Shown: piece after piece, positions 51,450-58,805 of the stretch
Position numbering within the stretch: the first letter of the stretch is position 1
Layout of the letters: each line of letters opens with the position of its first letter
Origin: Microbacterium hydrocarbonoxydans
GTDB lineage: Bacteria; Actinomycetota; Actinomycetes; Actinomycetales; Microbacteriaceae
NCBI RefSeq assembly: GCF_000956475.1
Contig: NZ_JYJB01000007.1
Coordinates: 310,001 to 374,000, forward strand
Length of the DNA stretch: 64,000 bases
Reading direction: 5' to 3'
Notes under the pieces: model-generated
Told to the model about the DNA's origin: nothing
The model's database searches: none
Seen by the model: only the letters and a program-made list of their open reading frames with translations
Program-made: the position numbers and the translations under genes

Positions 51450-52799
51450 ATGAGAAGGCGCGTGCAGTGGACGGCCGTCGTGGCGATGGGCGGGATGCTC
51501 GCGCTCGCCGCGTGCACGGATGCCGGGCCGGACGCCGCCTCCTCACCCTCACCTCATCCGTCCGCCGTCGCCGATCTCGACTGCGCCGACGGGCAGGAGC
51601 TCGCCAAGACCCTGTCCAGCGGAGCGACGTGGTCGATGTGCTGGTCGGTGGATCCCGATTTCGGTCTCGTCCTGTCTGACGTGCACATCGCTCCTCCCGG
51701 CGCCGAGCCGATCAGCGTCATCTCGTCGATCGCGATCTCCCAGCTCGAGGTGCCCTACGACACGGGCGAGCGTCTCACCAGCGACATCAGCGAGTCCGGC
51801 TTCGGCGGCACGAAGATGAAGACCCTCGAGAAGGAGTCGTGCATCGGCGATCGCCTCGCCGCCGACATCCCCGACGTCGGCGACGGCACCTACGGCAAGA
51901 CACGCAACCGGGAGGTGCTCTGCTCCGAGGTCGTCGACGGCGGGCTCGCCTATCACTCGAGCGAGCTCGTGTCGCCGGCCGTCGCGCGCACCGAGAACTG
52001 GCAGCTCTCGACCGTGTCGAGGGTCGGATGGTACGAGTACGTCACGCAGTACGTGTTCGGCGCCGACGGCTCGATCGGCGTGCGCCTGGGCGCGACGGGT
52101 GATCTCTCGCCCTTCGACTACACCGACGAGGATCACGGGTCGTCGGTCGGAGAGGGCGATCACGACCACGCCGCCAGCCACTCGCACAACGCGGTCTGGC
52201 GGGTGCATTGGGCGCTGGGGGGAGACGGGAGCATGACCGTCGAGCAGTACGACGCCGCGCCGACGGGGGAAGACGGTCCGCAGTCTCCGGTTCTGCAGGG
52301 GACGACCACTCCTCTGCCGAATCCCGCGACGGCGGAATGGGTCGACCGGCGCTGGTGGCGGGTGCTCGCGCCCGGTGCGCTCAACGACGACGGGCATCCG
52401 ATCTCGTACCAGATCGACCTCGAGCGCAGCGACTCGTTCACCTTCGTCGAGGACCATGAGCACGGAGCGGATGCCGGCTACGACGTCGCCTTCACGAACG
52501 CTGACGACTGCCAGCTCTACGCGACCCGCAACGCGAAGCTCGGATGCGGCGACGGTGTGCTCGATTTCGTGCAGCGCGGTGCGGGGCAGACGCTCGACGA
52601 CGTGGTCTCGTGGGTGGCGGTCGGCTTCCACCACGTGCCGCGAGACGAGGATCAGTCGCCCATGGAGATGCACTGGCAGGGGTTCACCCTGCTGCCGCGC
52701 GACCTCACGGCGCAGAGATTCGATGTGCCGGAGGGGCATGAGGAGCTCAACGGCGTGCCGAGTGACGAGTGGCTCGACGAGCAGGGCTACGAGGACTGA
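51450..52799 (+). CDS. Lipoprotein with copper amine oxidase-like catalytic domain
   Basis: Lipid-anchored extracytoplasmic protein of 449 residues (lipobox LALAAC, about residue 22). Beyond a Ser/Pro linker the sequence aligns by eye with the C-terminal catalytic domain of copper amine oxidases: catalytic-base motif VPYDTGERL (D-x-G-E), cofactor motif VGWYEYVTQYVFGADGSIG, in which the Tyr that becomes topaquinone is kept but the preceding Asn is Trp, copper ligands in SHSHNAVWRVHW (H-x-H), and the third His in GFHHVPRDEDQSPM. The D1-D3 domains of classical enzymes are absent. If active it would oxidise amines to aldehydes and H2O2. ATG 51450 has GGGGGAG upstream; ATG 51429 is less likely. 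It lies between two giant wall proteins. Confidence 0.75.
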   Translation: MRRRVQWTAVVAMGGMLALAACTDAGPDAASSPSPHPSAVADLDCADGQELAKTLSSGATWSMCWSVDPDFGLVLSDVHIAPPGAEPISVISSIAISQLEVPYDTGERLTSDISESGFGGTKMKTLEKESCIGDRLAADIPDVGDGTYGKTRNREVLCSEVVDGGLAYHSSELVSPAVARTENWQLSTVSRVGWYEYVTQYVFGADGSIGVRLGATGDLSPFDYTDEDHGSSVGEGDHDHAASHSHNAVWRVHWALGGDGSMTVEQYDAAPTGEDGPQSPVLQGTTTPLPNPATAEWVDRRWWRVLAPGALNDDGHPISYQIDLERSDSFTFVEDHEHGADAGYDVAFTNADDCQLYATRNAKLGCGDGVLDFVQRGAGQTLDDVVSWVAVGFHHVPRDEDQSPMEMHWQGFTLLPRDLTAQRFDVPEGHEELNGVPSDEWLDEQGYED

Positions 52800-52862
52800 G
52801 CAGGCCTGCTGCCGAGATATGTTGCGATTCGCTACGGAGTTGCGGCGAATCTGAGTGTTGGC

Positions 52863-52892
52863 TGGACACCGCCGTGTAAATACCGACATACT
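52863..52892 (+). promoter_or_regulatory. Possible promoter of the second giant surface protein gene
   Basis: -35 TGGACA (52863-52868) and -10 CATACT (52887-52892), spacing 18 bp. A 7-bp hairpin GCCGACT-CCT-AGTCGGC (52910-52926) follows in the leader, 55 bp before the start codon. Confidence 0.45.
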
Positions 52893-52980
52893 GGCATGAC
52901 ATGCGCTCTGCCGACTCCTAGTCGGCGCCTGGGGAGGGCCGCGTGACGCGAACGAAGTCCGCATCACACGGGAGAGGCAA

Positions 52981-55900
52981 ATGAAATTGTTTGAGGGGAA
53001 GACTCTGCAGCAACGCAGAGCAATAGGTGGGAGCATCGCCGCGGTCACCGCGGGCGCTGTGATTCTCACCAGCGCGTTGGTGCCGATGGGCGCCACCGCA
53101 GCGCCGGCGGATGATTCCGAGGCGCTCGGCCAGGTCATCCGCACGGAACTGCTCGGCGGAGACATTCTTGACGTTTCTCAGGCCCTCAGCGGGAACCCGA
53201 GCGACATCGGACCGAAGGTCACGCCGCTCAACGTCTCGCTCCTGCAGGGGCTGACGGTCGACCTCGGCGGCGGCCTGCAGCTGCCCCTGATCTCGGGCCC
53301 TGCGGGCACCGGGCTGCTCGATCTCGGCGAGCTGGGGGCGCTCAGCTCCTTCGCCGGCTCGCCGACGGCGAACACATCGACCGCGAGCGCCGGCGCGGTC
53401 ACCGCCGACGGCGCGATCGCCACTGACGTCAACAACCCGGGCGCCTACGGCAACGCGAAGGTCAATCTGACCGACGTGCTCGACCAGCTCGGCGTCGCAG
53501 GCATCACCGACCAGGTCGTCGACAACCTCGGCCTCGAGCTCGGCGCCATCGCCTCCACGGCGACTGCCACCGGCTCGACCTCCGACGTCGCGTTCGATTC
53601 GCAGTACGCGGTCGCGGACCTCGAGCTCAATGTCTCGAGCCCTCTGGTCGGCACGGTCGCGACTTCGCTCGGCGGCGTGCTCGGCGGCGTGGGCGACACC
53701 CTCGATGCGGCCGTCGGGACCGGGGGAGTCCTCGACTCCGTGGTCAGCGCAGTCGACCTCGACCTCGGCATCCCTGCTGTCCTGCAGGTGCAGGTCGGCG
53801 GCGGCACGATCTCGATCGACGGTCTCGATGCCGCGATCACGGCCGCGACGAACACGCTCATCACCGAGCCCCTCGCGGACCCGAACGGCATCGTGTCGAT
53901 CGATCTCGCGAACGGGCTCGTCTCGGTCGACCTCGCGAAGATCGTGAACGGCCCGGGTGCGACCGACCTCAACGGCCTCGACCCGAACACGCTCGTCCTC
54001 GACGACACGACGATCACGGCCATCACCTCGGCCGTCTCGGCGGCTCTCGGCACGCTGACCACCAAGGTCACGACCGTCGTCACCGACCTGATCAACAACC
54101 TCCAGGTGCACATCGCCCTGGGTGCTCACGTCACGGCTGCCGTCGTGCTCAACGCCGATGTGGACATCACGATCGACGCGAAGCTCGGCCAGCTCACGGG
54201 CGCCATCCCCGGCGCACCCGTCGTGGGCGTCGACGGAAACCTGGCAGGAATCGACCTCGGCGGAGTGCTCAGCCTCGTCACCACCCCGGTGATCAACCTG
54301 CTGACCAGCACCCTGTCGCCCGTCATCGGCACGCTGCTCACCACGGTGACCAGTGGTCTCGCCCCGGCGATCGACGCGATCATCAACCCGGTCGTGACCG
54401 CGCTGAGCCCGCTGTTCGACGCTCTGAACGAGGTCGTCGAGATCACGATCAACGAGCAGCCGACGCCGGGCCTCCTCGGCGCTGAGTCGTTCACGGTCAA
54501 CGCGATCAGCCTCGAGCTGCTGCCCGGTCTCGGTGCTCTGAACCTCGACCTCGCCTCCTCGACGGTGCGTGCGGCCGAGGTCGCAGCGGTCGACCCGACG
54601 GTCGACGCTCAGGACCCGGTCCAGGCCGGCGCCAGCCTGCCCGTGACCGGCGCCGACTGGGTGCCCGGATCCACGGTCACTCTGACGCTGCGTAACGCTG
54701 CGAACGACACGATCGGCACTCCCGTGACCGTCACCGTGACCGGCACCGGCGGCTTCCCCGCAGGCACTGTCTACGGCATCCCGGCGAACACCCCGGTGGG
54801 CACGGGCTACGTGCTGACCGCGGTCGACAACCAGGACCCGCAGAACATCGCGACCGACACCGTGTCGATCACGGCCGGTGGCGGCGGCGACGTCAACACC
54901 AACGCGGCGGCCTCGGCATCCGCGTCGGCTGACGCGACCGCCGACGGTGACCCGTCCGCTCAGGCAGCCGCTGAGGCAGCGGCGTTCTCCGACGCAACCT
55001 CGATCGCCTCTGCTGCGGCCACCGCCGACGCTGAGGCCGCCGCGGTTGCAGCCGCCACGGTGACGGCTTCGTCGCAGGCATCGACCACGGCTGACGCCGA
55101 CGTCAACGCCTCGGCAGCGGTCGCTGCTCAGGCTGCGGCACAGGCGGACAACTCGTCGACCGCGACTGCTGACTCGAGCGCGTCGACGGCGGCCAACGCC
55201 AACTCGTCGGTGGCCTCGCAGTCGGCGGCCACGGCCGACGCGTCGACGCAGGCATCGAGCGAAGCATCGACCAACGCCAACGCGGCAGCTTCGGCATCCG
55301 CGTCTGCGAACGCCGACGCGTCCAACGACGTCGTGGCACAGGCCGCGGCTCAGGCAGCCGCGTACTCCGACGCTGACGCGTCGACTAGCGCGGCAGCGAC
55401 CGCAGCGGCCAACGCTGCTGCGCAGGTCGCCGCGAACGCGACCGCATCCACTGCTGCGACTGCCGATGCCACCTCGGCGTCGAATGCGAACGCTGCCGCG
55501 GCTGCACAGGCCGCTGCCCTGGCTGATGCATCGTCGAACGTGAACGCTGCCGGATCGACTACAGGCGATCCGAACACCAACGCGTCGACGGCATCGCAGG
55601 CTGCTGCCATCTCGGATGCATCGACCACCGCGTCGGCCGACGCAGTGGGAAGCGCCACCTCGTCCGCCACTGCGACGGCTGACCCGAGTGCGACGGCGAC
55701 CGCCACGGCCGAGGCCAACACCAACGCCTCGGCTTCGGCTGCGGCGTCTGCTCAGGCGGACAACGATAACAATGCGGCGGCTCAGGCGGCTGCGATTGCT
55801 GCAGCCACGGTGGACGCTGACTCGAACACTGCGGCTTCGGCTGCGGCGACGGCGAACGCGGAAGCAGCGGCGGCAGTCGCCGCTCAAGCAGAGGCATCCG

Positions 55901-56562
55901 CCCAGGCGTCCACCGACGCGACGAGCGAGTCGAACGCCCGTGCTGCAGCTGCTGCGCAGTCGTCGGCTGAGGCCGACAGCTCGCAGGCAGCGACTGCCCA
56001 GGCGAACGCGAATGCCTCGGCGGCCGCGTCGAACGCAGCCAACGCGGATGCTTCGGTGAACGCCTCGGCTACTGCCGCAGCTGACGCCACGGCTTCGGCC
56101 ACGGCGTCCGCCACCTCGACCGCGACTGCCTCGGCCACCGCATCCGCCTCGGCGAACGCGAACCCGACGGGCAAGCTCGGCATCACGGTGAAGGTTCCGG
56201 TCCTGGAGCGCGGCCAGCAGCAGACCGCTGTCGGCACGGGCTTCAAGCCGGGCGAGGTCGTCACCGGTGTGATGAACTCCGACCCGCTGGCCCTGGGCAC
56301 CCAGGTCGCAAACGCAGAGGGAACCGTCACCTTCACCTGGGCGATCCCCGCAGGCACCGACCTCGGCACGCACACCGTCACCCTGACCGGCGCAGAGTCG
56401 GGCAGTGTCGCGGGTACGTTCCAGGTCGTGGCCAAGGGCCTCGCCACCACCGGTGGTACCGCGCCTAACGGCTGGATCGTTCTCGGAGCCCTGCTCCTGA
56501 TGTTCGGTCTCGGCACGGCGCTGGTCGCACGCTCCAAGCGTGAGACGATCGCCGCAGAGTAA
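52981..56562 (+). CDS. Giant cell-wall protein with Ala-rich tract and LAxTG anchor
   Basis: A wall protein of 1193 residues. Signal peptide about 1-40 (ends ATAAPADD), an N-terminal domain of about 480 residues related to that of the upstream giant protein (GGDILDVSQALS; NGLDPNTLVLDDTTITAITS), one Ig-like repeat (about 538-632), a tract of about 430 residues made almost only of Ala, Ser, Thr, Asn, Asp, Gln, Glu and Val (about 634-1061; for example NANAAASASASANADASND), a final Ig-like domain (LGITVKVPVLERGQQQTAVG to about 1150) and LATTGG (1154), membrane helix, RSKRETIAAE. The tract may be a helical rod or a glycosylated stalk. ATG 52981 follows GGGAGAGG. Followed by a DUF5819-HTTM pair. 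Confidence 0.9.
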   Translation: MKLFEGKTLQQRRAIGGSIAAVTAGAVILTSALVPMGATAAPADDSEALGQVIRTELLGGDILDVSQALSGNPSDIGPKVTPLNVSLLQGLTVDLGGGLQLPLISGPAGTGLLDLGELGALSSFAGSPTANTSTASAGAVTADGAIATDVNNPGAYGNAKVNLTDVLDQLGVAGITDQVVDNLGLELGAIASTATATGSTSDVAFDSQYAVADLELNVSSPLVGTVATSLGGVLGGVGDTLDAAVGTGGVLDSVVSAVDLDLGIPAVLQVQVGGGTISIDGLDAAITAATNTLITEPLADPNGIVSIDLANGLVSVDLAKIVNGPGATDLNGLDPNTLVLDDTTITAITSAVSAALGTLTTKVTTVVTDLINNLQVHIALGAHVTAAVVLNADVDITIDAKLGQLTGAIPGAPVVGVDGNLAGIDLGGVLSLVTTPVINLLTSTLSPVIGTLLTTVTSGLAPAIDAIINPVVTALSPLFDALNEVVEITINEQPTPGLLGAESFTVNAISLELLPGLGALNLDLASSTVRAAEVAAVDPTVDAQDPVQAGASLPVTGADWVPGSTVTLTLRNAANDTIGTPVTVTVTGTGGFPAGTVYGIPANTPVGTGYVLTAVDNQDPQNIATDTVSITAGGGGDVNTNAAASASASADATADGDPSAQAAAEAAAFSDATSIASAAATADAEAAAVAAATVTASSQASTTADADVNASAAVAAQAAAQADNSSTATADSSASTAANANSSVASQSAATADASTQASSEASTNANAAASASASANADASNDVVAQAAAQAAAYSDADASTSAAATAAANAAAQVAANATASTAATADATSASNANAAAAAQAAALADASSNVNAAGSTTGDPNTNASTASQAAAISDASTTASADAVGSATSSATATADPSATATATAEANTNASASAAASAQADNDNNAAAQAAAIAAATVDADSNTAASAAATANAEAAAAVAAQAEASAQASTDATSESNARAAAAAQSSAEADSSQAATAQANANASAAASNAANADASVNASATAAADATASATASATSTATASATASASANANPTGKLGITVKVPVLERGQQQTAVGTGFKPGEVVTGVMNSDPLALGTQVANAEGTVTFTWAIPAGTDLGTHTVTLTGAESGSVAGTFQVVAKGLATTGGTAPNGWIVLGALLLMFGLGTALVARSKRETIAAE

Positions 56563-56581
56563 GCACGCAAGACGCTGACAG

Positions 56582-56616
56582 AGGTCGGGGTCGCCCGTTC
56601 AGGGCGGCCCCGGCCT
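56582..56616 (+). terminator. Hairpin between the second giant protein and the DUF5819 gene
   Basis: AGGTCGGGGTCGCCC (56582-56596) pairs, with two G-T wobbles, with GGGCGGCCCCGGCCT (56602-56616). It could end the surface-protein transcript or reduce read-through into the DUF5819-HTTM pair. Confidence 0.65.
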
Positions 56617-56639
56617 TCAGTGATGAGAAGGACCTTTCG

Positions 56640-57443
56640 ATGAGCACGAACACTGAACCGGTGCAGAGCGACGCGACCGTCGCCGCCCGACCGCGGCCTA
56701 CCTGGTGGGTGAAGCTCATCGCATTCGCCGCGTGCCTGCTGACGCTGTGGCACGTCGGCGCCTCTTTCCTGTGGATCGCGCCGTACTCGGCACTGCGCGA
56801 GATCCCCACGCAGAACGTGCTCGCCAGCTACATGCTCCCCATGTTCGGGCAGTCGTGGAGCGTTTTCGCACCCGAGCCGATCAACGGCGACTACCACTTC
56901 AACGTCCGCGCCGTCATCGAGAAGGACGGCGAGGAGACCGAGACCGGCTGGGTCAGTGCGACCGATGTCGAGCTCTCGATGATCCGCTACAACCTCTTCC
57001 CGCCGCGCGCCGGCATCCAGTCCAGCGAGGTCGCGAGCAAGCAGATGAACGCGTACAACGACCTCAACGGCGAACAGCAGGCGGTCGCCGCGCTGGACTT
57101 CGCCGAGGACGACTGGGAGGACTGGATGGTCCGCTCCTTCGACAAGCTCGAGGGCGCCGACAACCCCGACACCACGAAGTACATGCAGGCCGAGCACCTC
57201 GCCACCGCGTACGCCACACAGGTCGCCTACGCGATCTGGGGAACGGATGCCGTCGTCAAGGTGCAGTACCGGGTGAGCCGGCAGAACGTGGTGCCCTTCG
57301 CCGAGCGCAACAACCCCAACGCGCAGCGACCAGACCCCACCTTCTCCACGACGGGCTGGCGACTGCCGCTCGAAGAGAAGGGGCAGAGCCGCGAGGACTT
57401 CGCCGATGTCTTCCGCGCACAGTTCGAGAGGACCCAGCAGTGA
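56640..57443 (+). CDS. DUF5819 family membrane protein (SdpA-like)
   Basis: A protein of 267 residues with one N-terminal membrane helix (about residues 22-44: WWVKLIAFAACLLTLWHVGA) and an extracytoplasmic or cytoplasmic C-terminal domain. The block MFGQSWSVFAPEPINGDYHF after the helix resembles the PQGWxFFTxxP motif of SdpA, the partner that works with SdpB in maturing the SdpC toxin of Bacillus subtilis. The ATG at 56640 follows AGAAGGA. Its stop overlaps the HTTM gene by 4 bp (GTGA), so the two are translationally coupled. The function is not known; participation in processing a secreted protein is inferred from the Sdp analogy. Confidence 0.82.
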   Translation: MSTNTEPVQSDATVAARPRPTWWVKLIAFAACLLTLWHVGASFLWIAPYSALREIPTQNVLASYMLPMFGQSWSVFAPEPINGDYHFNVRAVIEKDGEETETGWVSATDVELSMIRYNLFPPRAGIQSSEVASKQMNAYNDLNGEQQAVAALDFAEDDWEDWMVRSFDKLEGADNPDTTKYMQAEHLATAYATQVAYAIWGTDAVVKVQYRVSRQNVVPFAERNNPNAQRPDPTFSTTGWRLPLEEKGQSREDFADVFRAQFERTQQ

Positions 57444-58609
57444 CCGTCGCGCCCGACACCAAGAAGAAGGCGGATGCTGCGCCCAAGAAGTCGGCGACGA
57501 CGGCATCCGCTCCGAAGAAGACGCCTGCACCCGAGCCCGAGACCCCGCAGGCGTCGCTGCCCGCGCGCCTGCTGACCTTCGCCGCCTCGATGATCACCGG
57601 CTTCTGGAACATGGTCCTGTCGGCCGTCGACCGGATCTCGGCGTTCGTGTTCGACTGGCTGTTCGGCGGCAAGAAGGCGCTCTACGGGCTCGCCGTCACC
57701 CGCATCCTTTTCGGCGTCACGGCGCTCGGACTGCTGGCGTCGAACTTCGGCACGCGGCTCTACACGTTCGGCGCGGGGTCCGCGTGGAACGGCGAGATGG
57801 CGGAGCCGATCAGCGACTTCCCGAAGATCTGGATCTTCAGCGCCTTCCACGCAGCCATGGGCAACGACGTCCTCTACACCGCCCTGTATGTGCTGCTGGC
57901 TGCGCTCGCGGTGCTCTTCGTGCTGGGCTGGCGGTTCCGCATCGTGCTGCCGATCTTCTTCTGCATGTGGGTGGGCTTCATCGAGGCCAACGACATGGTC
58001 GGCGACCAGGGCGACAACATGTTCCGCATCGCCCTGCTGCTGCTGTTCTTCGCAGACCCGGCCGCGCGCTGGTCGCTCGACGCCCGTCGTCGCGCGGAGA
58101 GCGGGGAGTGGTTCGCCCCCGGCAGCCAGCCCGCGCTGCTCGGCACGGTGTTCCACAACCTCGCGCTGGTGGCGCTGACCGCGCAGGTGTGCTTCGTGTA
58201 CGCGTCGGGTGCGCTGTTCAAGGCCGGCGGCGCTCCGTGGGAGCAGGGCTACGCGGTCTACAACCCGCTGCACACCATGCGGTTCGGCACCTGGCCGGTG
58301 CTGAGCGATCTCGTCACGACCTGGGGTCCCATGGTGGTGCTCTTCAGCTGGGGATCCATCCTGCTGCAGGTGGCGTTCCCGCTCGCACTGCTCACGCGAC
58401 CCACGCGGCTCATCGCGCTCGTCGGCATCCTCTCGTTCCACATCGGCATCGCCGTGCTGATGGGCCTGCCCTGGTTCTCGCTCACGATGATCGCGATCGA
58501 TTCGATCTTCATCCGTGACCGCACCTGGCAGCGCCTGAGCGCCGGGGTCGTGAAGCGCTGGAACGCGGCGAAGACGGCACCACCACCGCGCACCTCGACC
58601 CTCGCCTAG
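57440..58609 (+). CDS. HTTM domain membrane protein (SdpB-like)
   Basis: Polytopic protein of 389 residues of the HTTM superfamily, which includes SdpB and vitamin K-dependent gamma-carboxylase. A Lys/Pro/Ala-rich cytoplasmic N-terminus (1-40) precedes about seven helices; blocks are YGLAVTRILFGVTALGLL, NDMVGDQGDNMFRIALLLLF (about residues 186-205, the conserved acidic D-G-D-N-x-x-R site of the family), YASGALFKAGGAPWEQGYAV and LVGILSFHIGIAVLMGLPWF. No C-terminal lumenal carboxylase domain, so SdpB-type rather than full carboxylase. GTG start overlapping the DUF5819 stop. The pair follows two giant surface proteins and may modify or process one of them. Confidence 0.88.
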   Translation: MTVAPDTKKKADAAPKKSATTASAPKKTPAPEPETPQASLPARLLTFAASMITGFWNMVLSAVDRISAFVFDWLFGGKKALYGLAVTRILFGVTALGLLASNFGTRLYTFGAGSAWNGEMAEPISDFPKIWIFSAFHAAMGNDVLYTALYVLLAALAVLFVLGWRFRIVLPIFFCMWVGFIEANDMVGDQGDNMFRIALLLLFFADPAARWSLDARRRAESGEWFAPGSQPALLGTVFHNLALVALTAQVCFVYASGALFKAGGAPWEQGYAVYNPLHTMRFGTWPVLSDLVTTWGPMVVLFSWGSILLQVAFPLALLTRPTRLIALVGILSFHIGIAVLMGLPWFSLTMIAIDSIFIRDRTWQRLSAGVVKRWNAAKTAPPPRTSTLA

Positions 58610-58635
58610 CTCCCCTCGCCCTGAGTGTTCTTGAC

Positions 58636-58658
58636 CACGCACGCCGAGGCGGTGCGTG
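58636..58658 (+). terminator. Hairpin after the HTTM gene
   Basis: CACGCAC (58636-58642) pairs with GTGCGTG (58652-58658). No T run. The remaining 150 bp to the acyl-CoA oxidase gene show nothing further that I recognise. Confidence 0.4.
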
Positions 58659-58805
58659 AGCAGCGAACGACGGGCGACTGTGGAGCGGTGACAACGCGCA
58701 CGGGAGCGAGGGCGGATCGGGATTGTACGGATGCTATAGACGAGTTCTTCCCCCGTTGTCGCAGACCTACCATTGACGTACTCCTAGTCCTTTGAGAGGA
58801 ACGCC

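Noticed and set aside
45482..51517. Open frame of 2011 codons on the minus strand opposite the giant surface protein
   Set aside because: The translation is Arg/His/Gly-rich text that mirrors the Ig-repeat coding strand. Long antisense frames arise from the GC-biased third positions of repeats. No ribosome site or family motif.
52918..56373. Open frame of 1151 codons on the minus strand opposite the second surface protein
   Set aside because: Shadow of the Ala-rich tract (Arg/Gly/Ser text), with no recognisable domain.
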